A stretch of DNA of 64,000 nt from UBA6136 sp041178325 (GCA_041178325.1 JBEGVN010000036.1:47474-111473); one strand, 5' to 3'. Shown: positions 6,992 through 16,797, counted from the stretch's first letter. Program-made: numbers and translations. The notes: generated by a model from the letters alone, not told the origin.

Positions 6992-8569
6992 CTAGGTGGG
7001 CGTCACAGAAAGAAGTGGGAGGGACAAAGAGAAAGTGGACCCTTGGCCGATTTCACTTTTGACGGAAATCCTGCCGCCATGCTGGGAGATAATCGAGTGA
7101 ACCATGGCCAATCCAAGGCCCAGGCCCTCAGGTTGAAGGCTTCGAGCGTTTTCCCCCCGAAATCGACGTTCAAAAATGCGTCCGATGTCTTCCTCGGCAA
7201 TCCCAATGCCCTGATCCTTGAGGGTGATGACCGCCCATTCGCCGGATAAGGCAAGGGTCAACTCCGTCAGGGTGTCAGAACGTGCATAGCGGCAGGCGTT
7301 ATCGCCCAGAATCAGAAGGGCTTGGCGAAGACGGTTTGGGTCGCCAAGGATCCATGCGGGATGCTCTGGAAGGAGAAGCTGGGCCTCGATGCCCGCGGCT
7401 TCAGCGAGAATCTTAAGATCCAGGGAGACCTCCGATAAAAGCTCCTTGAGATCGACCGGACGGTTTTTTGCTTCATCCTGATTTTGGGGTTCAGAGCGCG
7501 CTTCGGCCAGAAGGTCATGGACATGATCTCCCAGTTGGACCGCAAGTTCGATAATGCGCTGAAGCGCCTGACGGTATTCATCGGTGGGTGTTTTGGGGTT
7601 TCTAAGCGCAATCTCGGCTTCGCCGCGAATCACTGTAATGGGTGTCCGAAGTTCGTGGCTGATATCGGCCAGAAACGCCCTTCGATCCCGGTCCATACGC
7701 CAGAGGTTCTGGTTGAGGTCGAGGAGCTCCTGAGTCCTCTCAGCAACGCGCGTCTCAAGAATATCCTGTCGTTCCTCAAGTGCCTCGCGTTGCTTTTGAA
7801 TCTTCTTGGCCATCTGATTGAAATGCCCGGCCAAGGTACTAAATTCGTCGTCACCAGGAACTTGAACACGTGCAGAAAAGTTGCCATTGGCAATCTGCTG
7901 GGTTCCTTTCATCAGTGCGCGGATGGATCGGCTGAGGCGGCGCGACAGAAGGATGCCCCCGTAAAGGCTGATCAGCGTCGCAGCACTGCCATCCAGAATC
8001 GCAAGCCAGCGTGACCGATCAATCAGGTTATCGACCTCCGCCTGAGCCTTGGAGGCTCGCTCCCGATGTTCATTCAGGGCCTCATCGATCAGTGGCTGAA
8101 ACTCCTGGTCGATCCTATGGGTTGAGTAGTGTGCGAGTTGATCCCGCGCCAAGCCCTGCAGGCCTCTCTTTCGCAGCAGTTCGATGTCATGGAACTGGTA
8201 GCGACTGTCGTTGAGAAAAGCACCGAGTTTGGCGATACGATGGAGCTCCTCGCGATCCTCAGGGTGGCTTTCAGCGAGTGTCAGGGTGGCTTCTCGCAGG
8301 TTCTTCAGGGCTTCCATCAAGCGTTCACGATCATCGCTTTCGTGGTCCAGTGGTTGAAACGAGTCAACGGTCAGACGTTCGATTTCGCTTTTGAAGTACC
8401 GATAGGACTCATGTGCGAGTCGTTCATAGCGCTCATAGGCAACGGCAGCATGTCGGTAGGCCTCGAAGTTCCGGTTGACGCTTTCGGCTGCCCAGTACAG
8501 GGCAGCCGAAAGCGTCACAACAAAGAGGACTGCGATGGCACTGACAACTGCGAGCCAGATCCTGAACAT
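6992..8569 (-). CDS. Sensor histidine kinase
   Basis: A 525-residue inner-membrane kinase. TM1 is about residues 4-28, a helical periplasmic region spans about 29-187, TM2 is about 188-208, and a HAMP domain with coiled coil follows to about 290. The HisKA phosphoacceptor is His305 in ADISHELRTP. The ATPase domain has the N-box around Asn424, DQGIGI (452-457) and GLGLGLAMV (483-490). The periplasmic part is predicted all-helical, like four-helix-bundle sensors. The gene sits between a lipoprotein gene and the response regulator. That arrangement recalls glrK-qseG, although the partner here is OmpR-type rather than NtrC-type. Confidence 0.92.
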   Translation of the reverse strand: MFRIWLAVVSAIAVLFVVTLSAALYWAAESVNRNFEAYRHAAVAYERYERLAHESYRYFKSEIERLTVDSFQPLDHESDDRERLMEALKNLREATLTLAESHPEDREELHRIAKLGAFLNDSRYQFHDIELLRKRGLQGLARDQLAHYSTHRIDQEFQPLIDEALNEHRERASKAQAEVDNLIDRSRWLAILDGSAATLISLYGGILLSRRLSRSIRALMKGTQQIANGNFSARVQVPGDDEFSTLAGHFNQMAKKIQKQREALEERQDILETRVAERTQELLDLNQNLWRMDRDRRAFLADISHELRTPITVIRGEAEIALRNPKTPTDEYRQALQRIIELAVQLGDHVHDLLAEARSEPQNQDEAKNRPVDLKELLSEVSLDLKILAEAAGIEAQLLLPEHPAWILGDPNRLRQALLILGDNACRYARSDTLTELTLALSGEWAVITLKDQGIGIAEEDIGRIFERRFRGENARSLQPEGLGLGLAMVHSIISQHGGRISVKSEIGQGSTFSLSLPLLSVTPT

Positions 8570-8573
8570 GGGA

Positions 8574-9266
8574 TCAGGGTGTCAATCCGCGATCCATCGA
8601 CTTCTCAAGGTTTCTGATTGCCTCGAGCTTTTTGCGCGCGACGTCATCCGGGAGCGGGGTCGGCACCAGAAATCTCGTTGAATCATCTGCAGCAGGGATG
8701 TCTCTTTCTGTTCCTTCGGGTTTTCGACGGGCTAAGCTTCCGGTCGATCTGGCACGCGCCTTCTTCTGAGCCTGCATGAGCGCGTTATTTTGGCTTTCTA
8801 GCCGCACGATCAGTTGCAGGGCCAGACTTGCAAATTGCCTTTGGTCAGGTGGTGTGTCCGGGTTGTCCACCAACAATTTCAGCTTTTCCTGAAGATCTAA
8901 CTGGGGGCTACACTGGGCCAGAAAGATTTGACCTGCAGCCTGATGCAAGGTCAGGCCTTGGGGATTATTTCTCTTCTCCTTATCGGAGAGTTCCATCTCA
9001 CGGCAGACGGCCAGTCTTGCAGAATCAGGCAACGCGCCGAAACGGTTGGCAAACTCGATGAGGCCACCAAGATCTGAACGAGAGTAATCAAAGGGATTCT
9101 GCGGGGGCGCGGCGGGGGTATCCACTTTCTTTGGGGCGCAGGCTGAAAGGCTGATGACAACTAAGGTCATCGCAAGGGGCCGTCGAAGCAGGTTCTTTAG
9201 CAGCCGACTGAGGGGGTGGATCTTAGGCGAAGAGCGACGAGCGGAGAGGTATTCAATCATCATCAT
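8574..9266 (-). CDS. Lipoprotein associated with the two-component system
   Basis: Up to 230 residues. A lipobox LSAC places the lipidated Cys at residue 43 of the long form. An internal ATG at 9170 would give a more usual short signal (MTLVVISLSAC), so the start is unresolved. The mature region is helical, with many Leu, Gln and Arg and a PDTPPDQRQFASLALQLI segment resembling the helical QseG/YfhG lipoproteins found between GlrK and GlrR. It ends four bases before the kinase start, consistent with a periplasmic accessory to that kinase. The QseG relation is a weak pattern match. Confidence 0.6.
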   Translation of the reverse strand: MMMIEYLSARRSSPKIHPLSRLLKNLLRRPLAMTLVVISLSACAPKKVDTPAAPPQNPFDYSRSDLGGLIEFANRFGALPDSARLAVCREMELSDKEKRNNPQGLTLHQAAGQIFLAQCSPQLDLQEKLKLLVDNPDTPPDQRQFASLALQLIVRLESQNNALMQAQKKARARSTGSLARRKPEGTERDIPAADDSTRFLVPTPLPDDVARKKLEAIRNLEKSMDRGLTP

Positions 9267-9918
9267 GGGCGGGCGGGAGGTGACTCAAGCGTTTCGTCCA
9301 GCTGTAAACGAGAGCAATAAGGGTCAGCGCCGACAGGAGCGCAATGCTGTTTTGGAACTGATAGTTTTTGAGCAGCTGCCTTGAAGCGCTGACGTTTTTC
9401 ACGAGCGCGCCGCGCGCTTCAGCGTCCAGGCGCATAGCGAGCGTCATGGTTCGTTCGTTGAAATCCGAAAAGGCTTGATCGAGACTGGGGGGAACATTGG
9501 AGTGGCCCTCGAGGCCCTCCATCTGACGATGAATCAAGGACTCCTCCTCCATCAGTTCCTGAACGATCAGGATCACTTCGGGATCAAGGACCAGATGGGC
9601 CAGATCATTCATCGACTTTTGATAGGCCGCCCGGGACTTCTCGTAGGACTCCCGCTCATAGGGTTCCCTGATGCTGGGATCGGAGAGGAGGATCACCAGT
9701 CTGGCCTTGCGTTCAAGGTCTGAGCTTCGCTGGAGGATGATGCCGATCAGTCGCACCTGCTCCGCCATTTGAACCTGAATGTCAGCCGTTGCAACGATCA
9801 GTCGTTCGGTCATCTCCCGCGCAGAAAAGACTGCAAAACCCCAAAGGCAAAGACATAAGATGCCGCCGAGGATGATCGGACTTCGGGGAGAAGGGTGCCA
9901 ATGGAAATGCCGCTGCAT
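9253..9918 (-). CDS. Membrane protein with periplasmic helical sensor-like domain
   Basis: A protein of about 221 residues (start ATG 9918; the frame is open to 9996). Two hydrophobic segments flank a 150-residue helical periplasmic region: ILGGILCLCLWGFAVFSA near the N-terminus and SIALLSALTLIALVYSW near the C-terminus. This is the input half of a chemoreceptor or kinase (CHASE3/four-helix-bundle style) with no output domain. It overlaps the lipoprotein gene by 14 bp and is followed by the kinase and regulator, so it may be a co-sensor or decoy input. No family name could be assigned. Confidence 0.55.
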   Translation of the reverse strand: MQRHFHWHPSPRSPIILGGILCLCLWGFAVFSAREMTERLIVATADIQVQMAEQVRLIGIILQRSSDLERKARLVILLSDPSIREPYERESYEKSRAAYQKSMNDLAHLVLDPEVILIVQELMEEESLIHRQMEGLEGHSNVPPSLDQAFSDFNERTMTLAMRLDAEARGALVKNVSASRQLLKNYQFQNSIALLSALTLIALVYSWTKRLSHLPPAHDDD

Positions 9919-9996
9919 AACGACATCTTTACACCTCTTCACTCTCCATGAAATGGCTGCCGCGTTTTTTCTTATCGAAGCTGCGCGATCAAACAT

Positions 9997-10524
9997 GACA
10001 GACTCAGTCGTTGACTATTTCTGACCCGTCCTCGCTCGCAGGGGATTGGCCTTGGCTCAAGGGGGCGTTGGAAAGAAGGGCGCATTTCCTAATGTGAAAG
10101 GGGAGAGTGAAAAAATCCTGCAGGTTGCCAAATGACGCCTTCAATACTCCCCGGGATCAGTAAACGGTGAGTACAAGGCCCCTGATGATCTGGAGTTCAT
10201 TCAGGGAACAGCGTCATCGGACCAAAAACAAAGACCCCTCCAGAGTTCTTGTGAAATATTGTGGGCGATGAACCGATCAGGGGGTGGCCGTTCGGTCGAT
10301 TGCGCACTTCATCAAGCACAAGGGAGTGGTCTTGCCGGAGGGTGCCGGCCGGGATCGACAAGGCCCGCTGGACATTCGGGGTATTGTCGATGCCACGCTT
10401 TTGGCACCTGCAGGAACACTTTGCCCGAAATCCATCCTAGCGGCAGAAGATGAGAGGTTCCAAGGGCTCAAGATTAAGATTAGATGAAGATTGGGTCAGG
10501 CCACGAAGGACCATTGGTCTCTAT
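9997..10524. other. Intergenic region without supported gene
   Basis: About 528 bp between the membrane-protein gene and clcA. Short frames on both strands at 10259-10487 have no credible ribosome binding site and no recognisable domain. I see no tRNA, strong terminator or transposon end. It must hold the promoter of the leftward two-component cluster near its left end. Confidence 0.4.
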
Positions 10525-11811
10525 CTAACGTTGGTATATCGAGCGCGGATGCAAAATGCGGCTCAAATAACCCGCGATCAGAGCGCTCAGAATCAAGGGA
10601 AACACCAAATTTGCATCCAGCGTCATCTCAAAGATCATCAAGATGGCCATGATCGGGGCATGGGATGTTCCTGCCAGAAACGCGCCCATGGCGACGGCAC
10701 TGAAGTACACCGGATCTGCGCCAAGACTGGGGTAGAAGAGCAAGATTTCGGAGCCGAAAAGCCAGCCGGTTGATGCGCCGAGCAGCAGTGTCGTGGTGAA
10801 CACGCCGCCAATTGCGCCTGAACCCACGGCAAGAAAGGTTGCGAGGATCTTCATACCCAGAATGATGACAACCTGCCGAGGGTCCTGTGGCTGGCTCAAC
10901 AAAGACTCAACCACGGAGTATCCGTTGCCCCAGACCTCAGGTGTTTTCAGTGAGAGCAAGCCAATTCCTAGACCTCCTGAGGCGAGCCTCAAGGGAGTTG
11001 GCAGATGGAGCTTGTCAAAGAGCTTTCGACTAAAACTGAGCCCCACCAGAAAAAGCGGCGCTAAAACTCCACAGAGCACACCCAGGATAACCAGAGGCAA
11101 AAGATCGACATCTTGGGTCAGCATGATGTCACGACTGGTAAATAGAGGTTGTGCCCCTATCCAGTGACGAACCACGAGTGTGGATGTGAAGGCGGCGATA
11201 ATGAGCGGACCGAGGACCTCGATGGAGAGCGATCCGGTCACAATTTCCGCGATAAATAGAGCGCCGGCAAGTGGAGTGTTGTAGGCGGCGGCAAGCCCTG
11301 CGGCACCCCCACAGCCGACGAGAAGGCGCAACCGCTCGGGAGACATGCGTCTTTTTTGTCCGAGCACGGAGACCAGCATTGCAGAAAGCTGGACCATGCC
11401 CCCTTCGCGCCCTATCGAGCTTCCGGAACTGACGCTGAAAAGGGAGGAAGCCAACCGGATAAGGGTCGCCCTGAACGGAATCACCCCATCATTCGTGCGA
11501 ATGGCCTCAAGATAGTCTTGGCCGGTTTTGCCTCCGGGATAACGGCGGGCAAGGAGGAGGAGAATGCCCGCAAAAAATCCGCCCAGCGTTGGGATCAAAA
11601 GCCGATCAAATCCATCCAGCGATTCTGCAATTTCAACAATGTCCCCACACGTCCGGGTAAAGGAGTGGGTAAGCCAAATATTGGCCTCTCGGTAGCCTGC
11701 AGAGGAAAGACCACCGATCAGGCCGATCAGCAAGGCCCAAAGAATGCCATCGACCCCGTGTCGGACTAAAAAATCCCGCAAGGAAACGGTAGGGGAAGGA
11801 CGGCGAGACAT
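10525..11811 (-). CDS. ClC-family chloride channel/transporter
   Basis: A 428-residue membrane protein with about ten to twelve hydrophobic segments. ClC signatures seen are GSSIGREGGMVQL, with the gating glutamate in GREGG, then AGLAAAYNTPLAGALFIAE, and a late GAIGGVFTTTLLLGA helix-N motif. No cytoplasmic CBS domains follow, so this is the short bacterial type. It probably exchanges chloride or a related anion for protons. The start is seven bases after the cysB-like stop, so the two are likely co-transcribed. Fluoride- or sulfate-specific ClC variants exist, and specificity cannot be assigned by eye. Confidence 0.85.
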   Translation of the reverse strand: MSRRPSPTVSLRDFLVRHGVDGILWALLIGLIGGLSSAGYREANIWLTHSFTRTCGDIVEIAESLDGFDRLLIPTLGGFFAGILLLLARRYPGGKTGQDYLEAIRTNDGVIPFRATLIRLASSLFSVSSGSSIGREGGMVQLSAMLVSVLGQKRRMSPERLRLLVGCGGAAGLAAAYNTPLAGALFIAEIVTGSLSIEVLGPLIIAAFTSTLVVRHWIGAQPLFTSRDIMLTQDVDLLPLVILGVLCGVLAPLFLVGLSFSRKLFDKLHLPTPLRLASGGLGIGLLSLKTPEVWGNGYSVVESLLSQPQDPRQVVIILGMKILATFLAVGSGAIGGVFTTTLLLGASTGWLFGSEILLFYPSLGADPVYFSAVAMGAFLAGTSHAPIMAILMIFEMTLDANLVFPLILSALIAGYLSRILHPRSIYQR

Positions 11812-11817
11812 CGTGGT

Positions 11818-12792
11818 TCAGCGGATCGGCAAATCCATTGTCTGGTAAAGCGCGTCCAGCTCCTTGCGGTCCCTGATCTGCAGGGCCTGGTTGATGGTAT
11901 CGCGGTCAAGATGCGGTGCGAATAAGCGGATGAAGTCGTAAAGATAGGTTCGAATGAACATGTCTCTTCGAATCGCAAGGCGAGTTGTACTGGGCTCGAA
12001 CAGGTGCCCGACTTCAAGGGCCACAAGATCAGCATCTTCCCGAGGATCATGGGCCATGTGCGCGACAATCCCGATGCCGAGACCCAACCGAACGTAGGTT
12101 TTGATGACGTCTGCATCGACGGCCGTCAGGGCAAGCCTTGGGTGGAGTCCCTTCGCTTCGAAAGCCCGATCCAGAAGAGACCGGCCAGTAAAGCCAAAGG
12201 TATAGGTCACGATGGGCCATTCAGCAATGGCCTCTAGCGTGAGTGGCATAACCTCAATGAGGGGGTGCCCCTTGGGAACAAGAACACTTCGATTCCACCG
12301 GTAACAGGGAAGTGTGACCAGATTATCAATCGCATCAGAGGACTCGGTTGCAATCGCGATATCCACCTCGCCCCGAGAGGCTTGCTCGGCAATCTGAATT
12401 GGAGTTCCCTGATGTATGGTGAGGCGGATATTCGGGTAGACCAACATGAATTGCTTCATGACTTCGGGCAGGGCGTACCGGGCTTGGGTATGGGTCGTCG
12501 CAATCGAGAGGACGCCGGTGGTTTGGTCCAGAAACTCATCTGCGATCTGGCGAATGTCGCGTGCTTTGGCCAGAATCTCCCCTGCTACACGAACAACCTT
12601 CTCGCCACCTTCGGTCAGGGCGATGAAGTTCTTGCCGTTTCTCACGAAAAGATCAAAACCCAGCTCATCCTCAAGCAACCGGATTTGCTTGCTGACCCCC
12701 GGCTGCGAGGTATATAGGCTGTCGGCAGCAGCGGAGACCTTGAAGCCGTGCTGTGCGACCTCCCATACATAGCGAAGCTGCTGAAGTTTCAT
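11818..12792 (-). CDS. cysB: CysB-family LysR transcriptional regulator (copy 1)
   Basis: A 324-residue regulator, the usual CysB length. It starts MKLQQLRYVWEV with the winged HTH covering residues about 1-60 (TSQPGVSKQIRLLEDELG). The inducer domain contains TTHTQARYALPEVMKQF and IHQGTPIQIAEQASRGEVDIAIATE, which are CysB/Cbl signatures for N-acetylserine or sulfate sensing. ATG 12792 is chosen over an upstream TTG (12828) because it restores the conserved N-terminus. It lies with clcA downstream and ppc upstream, not beside the cys transporter. A second copy is at 19697-20671. Confidence 0.9.
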   Translation of the reverse strand: MKLQQLRYVWEVAQHGFKVSAAADSLYTSQPGVSKQIRLLEDELGFDLFVRNGKNFIALTEGGEKVVRVAGEILAKARDIRQIADEFLDQTTGVLSIATTHTQARYALPEVMKQFMLVYPNIRLTIHQGTPIQIAEQASRGEVDIAIATESSDAIDNLVTLPCYRWNRSVLVPKGHPLIEVMPLTLEAIAEWPIVTYTFGFTGRSLLDRAFEAKGLHPRLALTAVDADVIKTYVRLGLGIGIVAHMAHDPREDADLVALEVGHLFEPSTTRLAIRRDMFIRTYLYDFIRLFAPHLDRDTINQALQIRDRKELDALYQTMDLPIR

Positions 12793-12811
12793 TCTGGGGA
12801 GTCTGCGTGAA

Positions 12812-12838
12812 GCGATCCCGGTTTGCAATCGGGATCGC
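12812..12838. terminator. Hairpin between ppc and cysB copy 1
   Basis: Perfect 9-bp inverted repeat GCGATCCCG / CGGGATCGC with a 9-nt spacer, just after the ppc stop. It lacks a T tract on the minus strand, so it may attenuate or stabilise an mRNA end rather than act as a full intrinsic terminator. Confidence 0.5.
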
Positions 12839-12853
12839 GTCGCCTTTGTCTGA

Positions 12854-15655
12854 TTAGCCGGTATTTCTCATTCCCGCGGCAATGGCATTGATGGTGCGGA
12901 GCAGCGGTTTGATCCAGGGGCTCAAGGCGGGATCGTCCGGGGACGTTTCCCGAACTTTTCGAATCAGTGTGACTTGCAGAAAGTTAAGAGTGCCCAGATA
13001 TTCCTCGCGCCGGGCCAGAGAATCAGAAAGTTCAGGAGAGTCTGCAAGCAGACGATCGGACTGAGCGATTTTGAGGACCCATTCAACGGATTTTCGGTGT
13101 TCCTCTGCGATCAGTTCCCAGATGCGTGCCCCCGTTTTTGAATCAACACATAGCCCTGCATACTCCCGAGCGATGCCCATATCGGCCTTCTGTAGCGCCA
13201 TTTGCGCATTACTCAGAAGATTTCTAAAGAAAGGGAACTCCTCGTACATGGTTTTCAGAAGATGAATGCGTTCGGGATGACCTTTGCACCAGTTCTGAAG
13301 GCTCGAGCCAATCCCATACCAAGCGGGAAAGGTTTGCCGGGATTGCGCCCAACCAAAGACCCAAGCAATGGCTCTGACGGAGTATTTTGAACGATCTTTC
13401 TTTTTGCGATGTGAGGGGCGTGAGCCGATGTTGAGTTGCCCAAATTCGCCGACCGGAGTTGCTTCGTAGAAGTAGTCCAGAAAGCCCCGAGTGTGTTCAG
13501 TGAGTTGGCGGTAGCTTTGTTCGCCCAAGGTAGCCAATTCGGCCATCACTTCAAGATGGTGGGGGAGGCTCTGCGGCGTATCCTGAACCAGACTGAGACT
13601 TGCTTTCATCAGACCTGTGATGCCCATGGTCAGCTCATAGATGGCCGTTTCCATGTTGTTGTAGCGATAAAAGAGAGTCTCTCCCTGTTCCGTAAACTTG
13701 ATTTGGCCGCGAACGGAATCCGGCGGTTGGGCAAGAATCGCCGTGTGAGTAGGGCCGCCACCACGCCCGACTGTACCGCCACGCCCATGAAAGAGTCGAC
13801 AGGAAATGCCGCGCTGGTCAGCAATGCGGATGACCAGTTCCTGCGCCCGGTAAAGACCCCAGGCAGAGGCCATGATGCCGCCGTCCTTGCAGGAGTCTGA
13901 ATAGCCCAGCATCACTTCCTGAGACTCCCCCGAAGCGTCGAGGAGTGCTCGATAGACGGGCTGATCCAAAAGGTCGTTCAGCACGCTTTCGATCCGGTTG
14001 AGATCGTCAATGGTCTCAAACAGAGGGCTGATGCCAACATGGCTATACCACTGGCCACCGATGCGACCGGCCAGTCCAGACTGAATGGCCAGCAACATCA
14101 CCTCGAGGATGTGGCTCGCATGATGCGTCATCGAAATCACATATTTGCCAAAGCAGTCTGCGCCAACCTCCCTTTGCATGCGGCGCATGGTTTCGAAGAC
14201 TTCCAGTGTTTCACGCGTGTTTTTTGAAAGGGTGGAGCGATCAAAAAGCAGCCCCCCCGGGGCATGGATTGCCTCGCTCAGGAGCGCCAGTCGGCCTGTC
14301 TCATCGAGCGCTGCGTAGTCGATCCCCAGGCCCTGCTGCAATAGCTCCGCCACAGCATCGCTGTGGCGCGTTGATTCCTGACGGACATCGAGTTGCATGA
14401 GATGGAAACCAAAGGTCTCTACCAGTCGGATGAGGTCATGGAGATCTTGGTTTGCGATATCAGCATCTCCATGTCCTCGCAGGGAGTCATCGATGAGCTT
14501 GAGGTCCGCCATGAATTGGGAGGCTGAGCCATAGGCCTTGGTTTCAGGGCTTTCAAGGTCACCGGCAATCAGTTGTTCGATCCGGCGCAAAGAGCGCTCC
14601 ATGCGATAACGCATGAGGACAAGCTTGTGCCGATAGGGTTCTTGGAGAAAGGGCTTCTCAAGATCACGGCACGCATCGCCCAGATCTACTTGGTCAGATT
14701 CAAGTGCGTTTAGAAATTCTTCGGAAAGGTCGCAAAAGCCATAGGAGTGGGAAAGCTGACCCCGCAGACTTTCCAGACGTCGTACATATTCTTGAAGGAT
14801 GGTCCTCGATTGAAGGCGAATCGCGAGTGCCGTCGTCTCAGGCGTCACGTTGGGGTTGCCATCACGATCGCCACCGATCCATGAGCCAAATTTGAGAAAG
14901 GTCGGGACTTTGACCTTGTTCAGGGCCCGCTCCCCGTAGATGTCTCTCAAGGAATGTTCAAAGTTCCTGTAAACGCGGGTTGTGGCATGAAAGAGCGACA
15001 ACGGAAAGTAGAAAAGCCCCGTGTCGATTTCATCTGTGACACTCATCCCATGGGCGCGCACCTCATCGGTTTTCCAGAGGAGTTGGACCTGCGTTTGCAG
15101 TCGCTCGAGGGCTTCTTTTCTGTAATAGCCCTTGTAGCGACCGCTACTCAGTTCATCGTGGGAAACAAACACATTTCTCAAGGTCCCCTTGACCGTCCGT
15201 CGTTTAGCCTCGGTGGGATGCGCCGTCATTACAGGAAGGTAGAGGAGTTGATCCAGCAATGCCTGGAGTTTGTCGACCGTGACCCCCGCCTCTCGAAACT
15301 GCGCCAAGGTGTGATGGAATGATCCATGCCAAAAATGGCCCCCACGTTCTGCTTTTGCCCGACGCTTTCTCAAGTGGAAAGATTCTTCAGTGATGTGGAG
15401 TAGGCTGAAGTAGTGGTTGAAAATCCGGACGACATCACTGGTGGTTTCGATATCCATCCCATCGATCATTTTCTCCAAGGCCTTGCGTGCTTTGGGGCTG
15501 GCGTCGGACCGAAAGTGACCAAAGAGGCTCTGAAGTTCCTCAACCTTTTGTGCCACGTTGTCTCTGCCCTGTGACTTCATGACGCGGGTCAGGACGGAGG
15601 TCATCACGCGAACGGAATGTCTAAGTTCTCGTTCTTCCAAACTGGGCTGGCTCAT
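12854..15655 (-). CDS. ppc: Phosphoenolpyruvate carboxylase
   Basis: Carboxylates PEP to oxaloacetate with bicarbonate, an anaplerotic step feeding the TCA cycle. The 933-residue length is normal for the bacterial enzyme. The catalytic His146 lies in VMTAHPTEAKRRT, and the second active-site motif FHGRGGTVGRGGGPTH is intact. The C-terminus ends NTG, and the MRNTG terminal motif matches PEPC enzymes. It is transcribed away from cysTWA; the 311-bp gap holds both promoters. The strong leftward hairpin after the stop may separate it from cysB. Confidence 0.97.
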   Translation of the reverse strand: MSQPSLEERELRHSVRVMTSVLTRVMKSQGRDNVAQKVEELQSLFGHFRSDASPKARKALEKMIDGMDIETTSDVVRIFNHYFSLLHITEESFHLRKRRAKAERGGHFWHGSFHHTLAQFREAGVTVDKLQALLDQLLYLPVMTAHPTEAKRRTVKGTLRNVFVSHDELSSGRYKGYYRKEALERLQTQVQLLWKTDEVRAHGMSVTDEIDTGLFYFPLSLFHATTRVYRNFEHSLRDIYGERALNKVKVPTFLKFGSWIGGDRDGNPNVTPETTALAIRLQSRTILQEYVRRLESLRGQLSHSYGFCDLSEEFLNALESDQVDLGDACRDLEKPFLQEPYRHKLVLMRYRMERSLRRIEQLIAGDLESPETKAYGSASQFMADLKLIDDSLRGHGDADIANQDLHDLIRLVETFGFHLMQLDVRQESTRHSDAVAELLQQGLGIDYAALDETGRLALLSEAIHAPGGLLFDRSTLSKNTRETLEVFETMRRMQREVGADCFGKYVISMTHHASHILEVMLLAIQSGLAGRIGGQWYSHVGISPLFETIDDLNRIESVLNDLLDQPVYRALLDASGESQEVMLGYSDSCKDGGIMASAWGLYRAQELVIRIADQRGISCRLFHGRGGTVGRGGGPTHTAILAQPPDSVRGQIKFTEQGETLFYRYNNMETAIYELTMGITGLMKASLSLVQDTPQSLPHHLEVMAELATLGEQSYRQLTEHTRGFLDYFYEATPVGEFGQLNIGSRPSHRKKKDRSKYSVRAIAWVFGWAQSRQTFPAWYGIGSSLQNWCKGHPERIHLLKTMYEEFPFFRNLLSNAQMALQKADMGIAREYAGLCVDSKTGARIWELIAEEHRKSVEWVLKIAQSDRLLADSPELSDSLARREEYLGTLNFLQVTLIRKVRETSPDDPALSPWIKPLLRTINAIAAGMRNTG

Positions 15656-15966
15656 GGGGCGGTCCTAAGAGATAACAAATGAGTGGCAATAGCGATCTTT
15701 TGGGCGATATGGTCTACCCATGCATCTATAAGCACGCTCCGTGCCTAGCCTCTCAGATCTCTCAGTTCCGCTAATAGCAGGGGCTGATTCTGAGCTCAAT
15801 GGTGAGGGTGATCCATTCTGGTGGGGTGCTTCGCGTATTTTGATCCAATAGGGTGCGCCCCTGCCCCTTATTCCTATCGGGTATTAATAAATACGTTTTA
15901 ACTCTTTATGGTGAGGTCGGTCAGCTGATAGATTGAATCCAAATAGGGTCCACTAGGGGTTTTGCT
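15656..15966. promoter_or_regulatory. Divergent ppc / cysTWA control region
   Basis: No gene is seen here. A TTATTCCTATCGGGTATTA element (15868-15886), overlapping an AT palindrome GTATT..AATAC (15881-15894), lies about 80-100 bp before cysT. It shares TTATTC..TAT with the yezD promoter. A direct repeat ATCCAATAGGGTGC (15843-15856) / ATCCAAATAGGGTCC (15937-15951) flanks it, the second copy just before the cysT ribosome binding site. LysR proteins such as CysB bind AT-rich sites of this kind; the assignment is inferred. Confidence 0.4.
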
Positions 15967-16797
15967 TTGGCAGTTGTCTTCAAAAAACAGGGGGTGCTTC
16001 CCGGTTTCAAATTGACATTAGGGTTCACGATTCTTTATCTGAGTCTCGTTGTTCTCATTCCACTCTCTGCAACCTTTCTCAAGGCAGCAGAACTGGGGTG
16101 GACGGGCTTTTTAGATGTCGTCACCCAGCCGAGGGTCATGGCTTCCTACAAATTGACCTTTGGGGCTTCTCTTGCAGGTGCCTTGATCAATGTCTTTTTC
16201 GGTCTGATCGTCGCTTGGGTTTTGGTTCGTTACACATTTCCTTTCAAGAAATTCGTTGATGCTCTCGTGGACTTACCTTTTGCCTTGCCAACAGCGGTGG
16301 CCGGTATCGCCCTGAGTTCGCTTTATTCAACCAAAGGATGGATAGGAAGTTTGCTGTATGCCCATGGTTTCAAAATTGCATACACCCCATTGGGGGTAGT
16401 TGTCGCCTTGACCTTTATCGGGCTCCCCTTCGTCGTGAGGACAGTGCAGCCCATTCTGGAGGACTTTGAGTCAGAGCTAGAGGAGGCCGCAGCAAGTCTT
16501 GGGGCGAACCGTTGGCAGACTTTTTCCATGGTGATCTTTCCGGCGTTAGGTCCGGCACTCCTGACGGGCTTTGCCCTTGCCTTTGCCCGAGCCATTGGGG
16601 AGTACGGATCGGTAATTTTTATCGCGGGCAATATTCCGATGGTGTCAGAAATTACACCTCTCCTGATCATTACCAAGCTGGAGCAATACGATTATCCAGG
16701 GGCAAATGCGCTGGCCGTCTCCATGTTGACCGTCTCATTCCTAATTCTCTTCCTCATCAATGCTCTCCAGCGCTGGGCTCAGCGCCGGACGGTCTGA
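15967..16797 (+). CDS. cysT: Sulfate/thiosulfate ABC transporter permease CysT
   Basis: One of two permeases of the sulfate/thiosulfate importer. The 276-residue protein has about six hydrophobic segments and the EAA cytoplasmic loop LEEAAASLGANRWQTF (about 171-186) that docks on CysA, followed by FARAIGEYGSVIFIAGN. The start is TTG 15967 with AGGGG eight bases upstream; no ATG fits. It is the first gene of cysT-cysW-cysA. No periplasmic binding-protein gene is in this operon; sbp lies 6 kb away on the other strand. Confidence 0.93.
   Translation: MAVVFKKQGVLPGFKLTLGFTILYLSLVVLIPLSATFLKAAELGWTGFLDVVTQPRVMASYKLTFGASLAGALINVFFGLIVAWVLVRYTFPFKKFVDALVDLPFALPTAVAGIALSSLYSTKGWIGSLLYAHGFKIAYTPLGVVVALTFIGLPFVVRTVQPILEDFESELEEAAASLGANRWQTFSMVIFPALGPALLTGFALAFARAIGEYGSVIFIAGNIPMVSEITPLLIITKLEQYDYPGANALAVSMLTVSFLILFLINALQRWAQRRTV

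Noticed and set aside
10259..10487. Short frames on both strands between the two-component cluster and clcA
   Set aside because: Overlapping alternatives in several frames, no ribosome binding site at usable spacing, and no recognisable domain.
15843..15951. Direct repeat ATCCAATAGGGTGC / ATCCAAATAGGGTCC as a CRISPR or transposon repeat
   Set aside because: Only two imperfect copies in a promoter, with 80 bp between; consistent with regulator half-sites, not an array.
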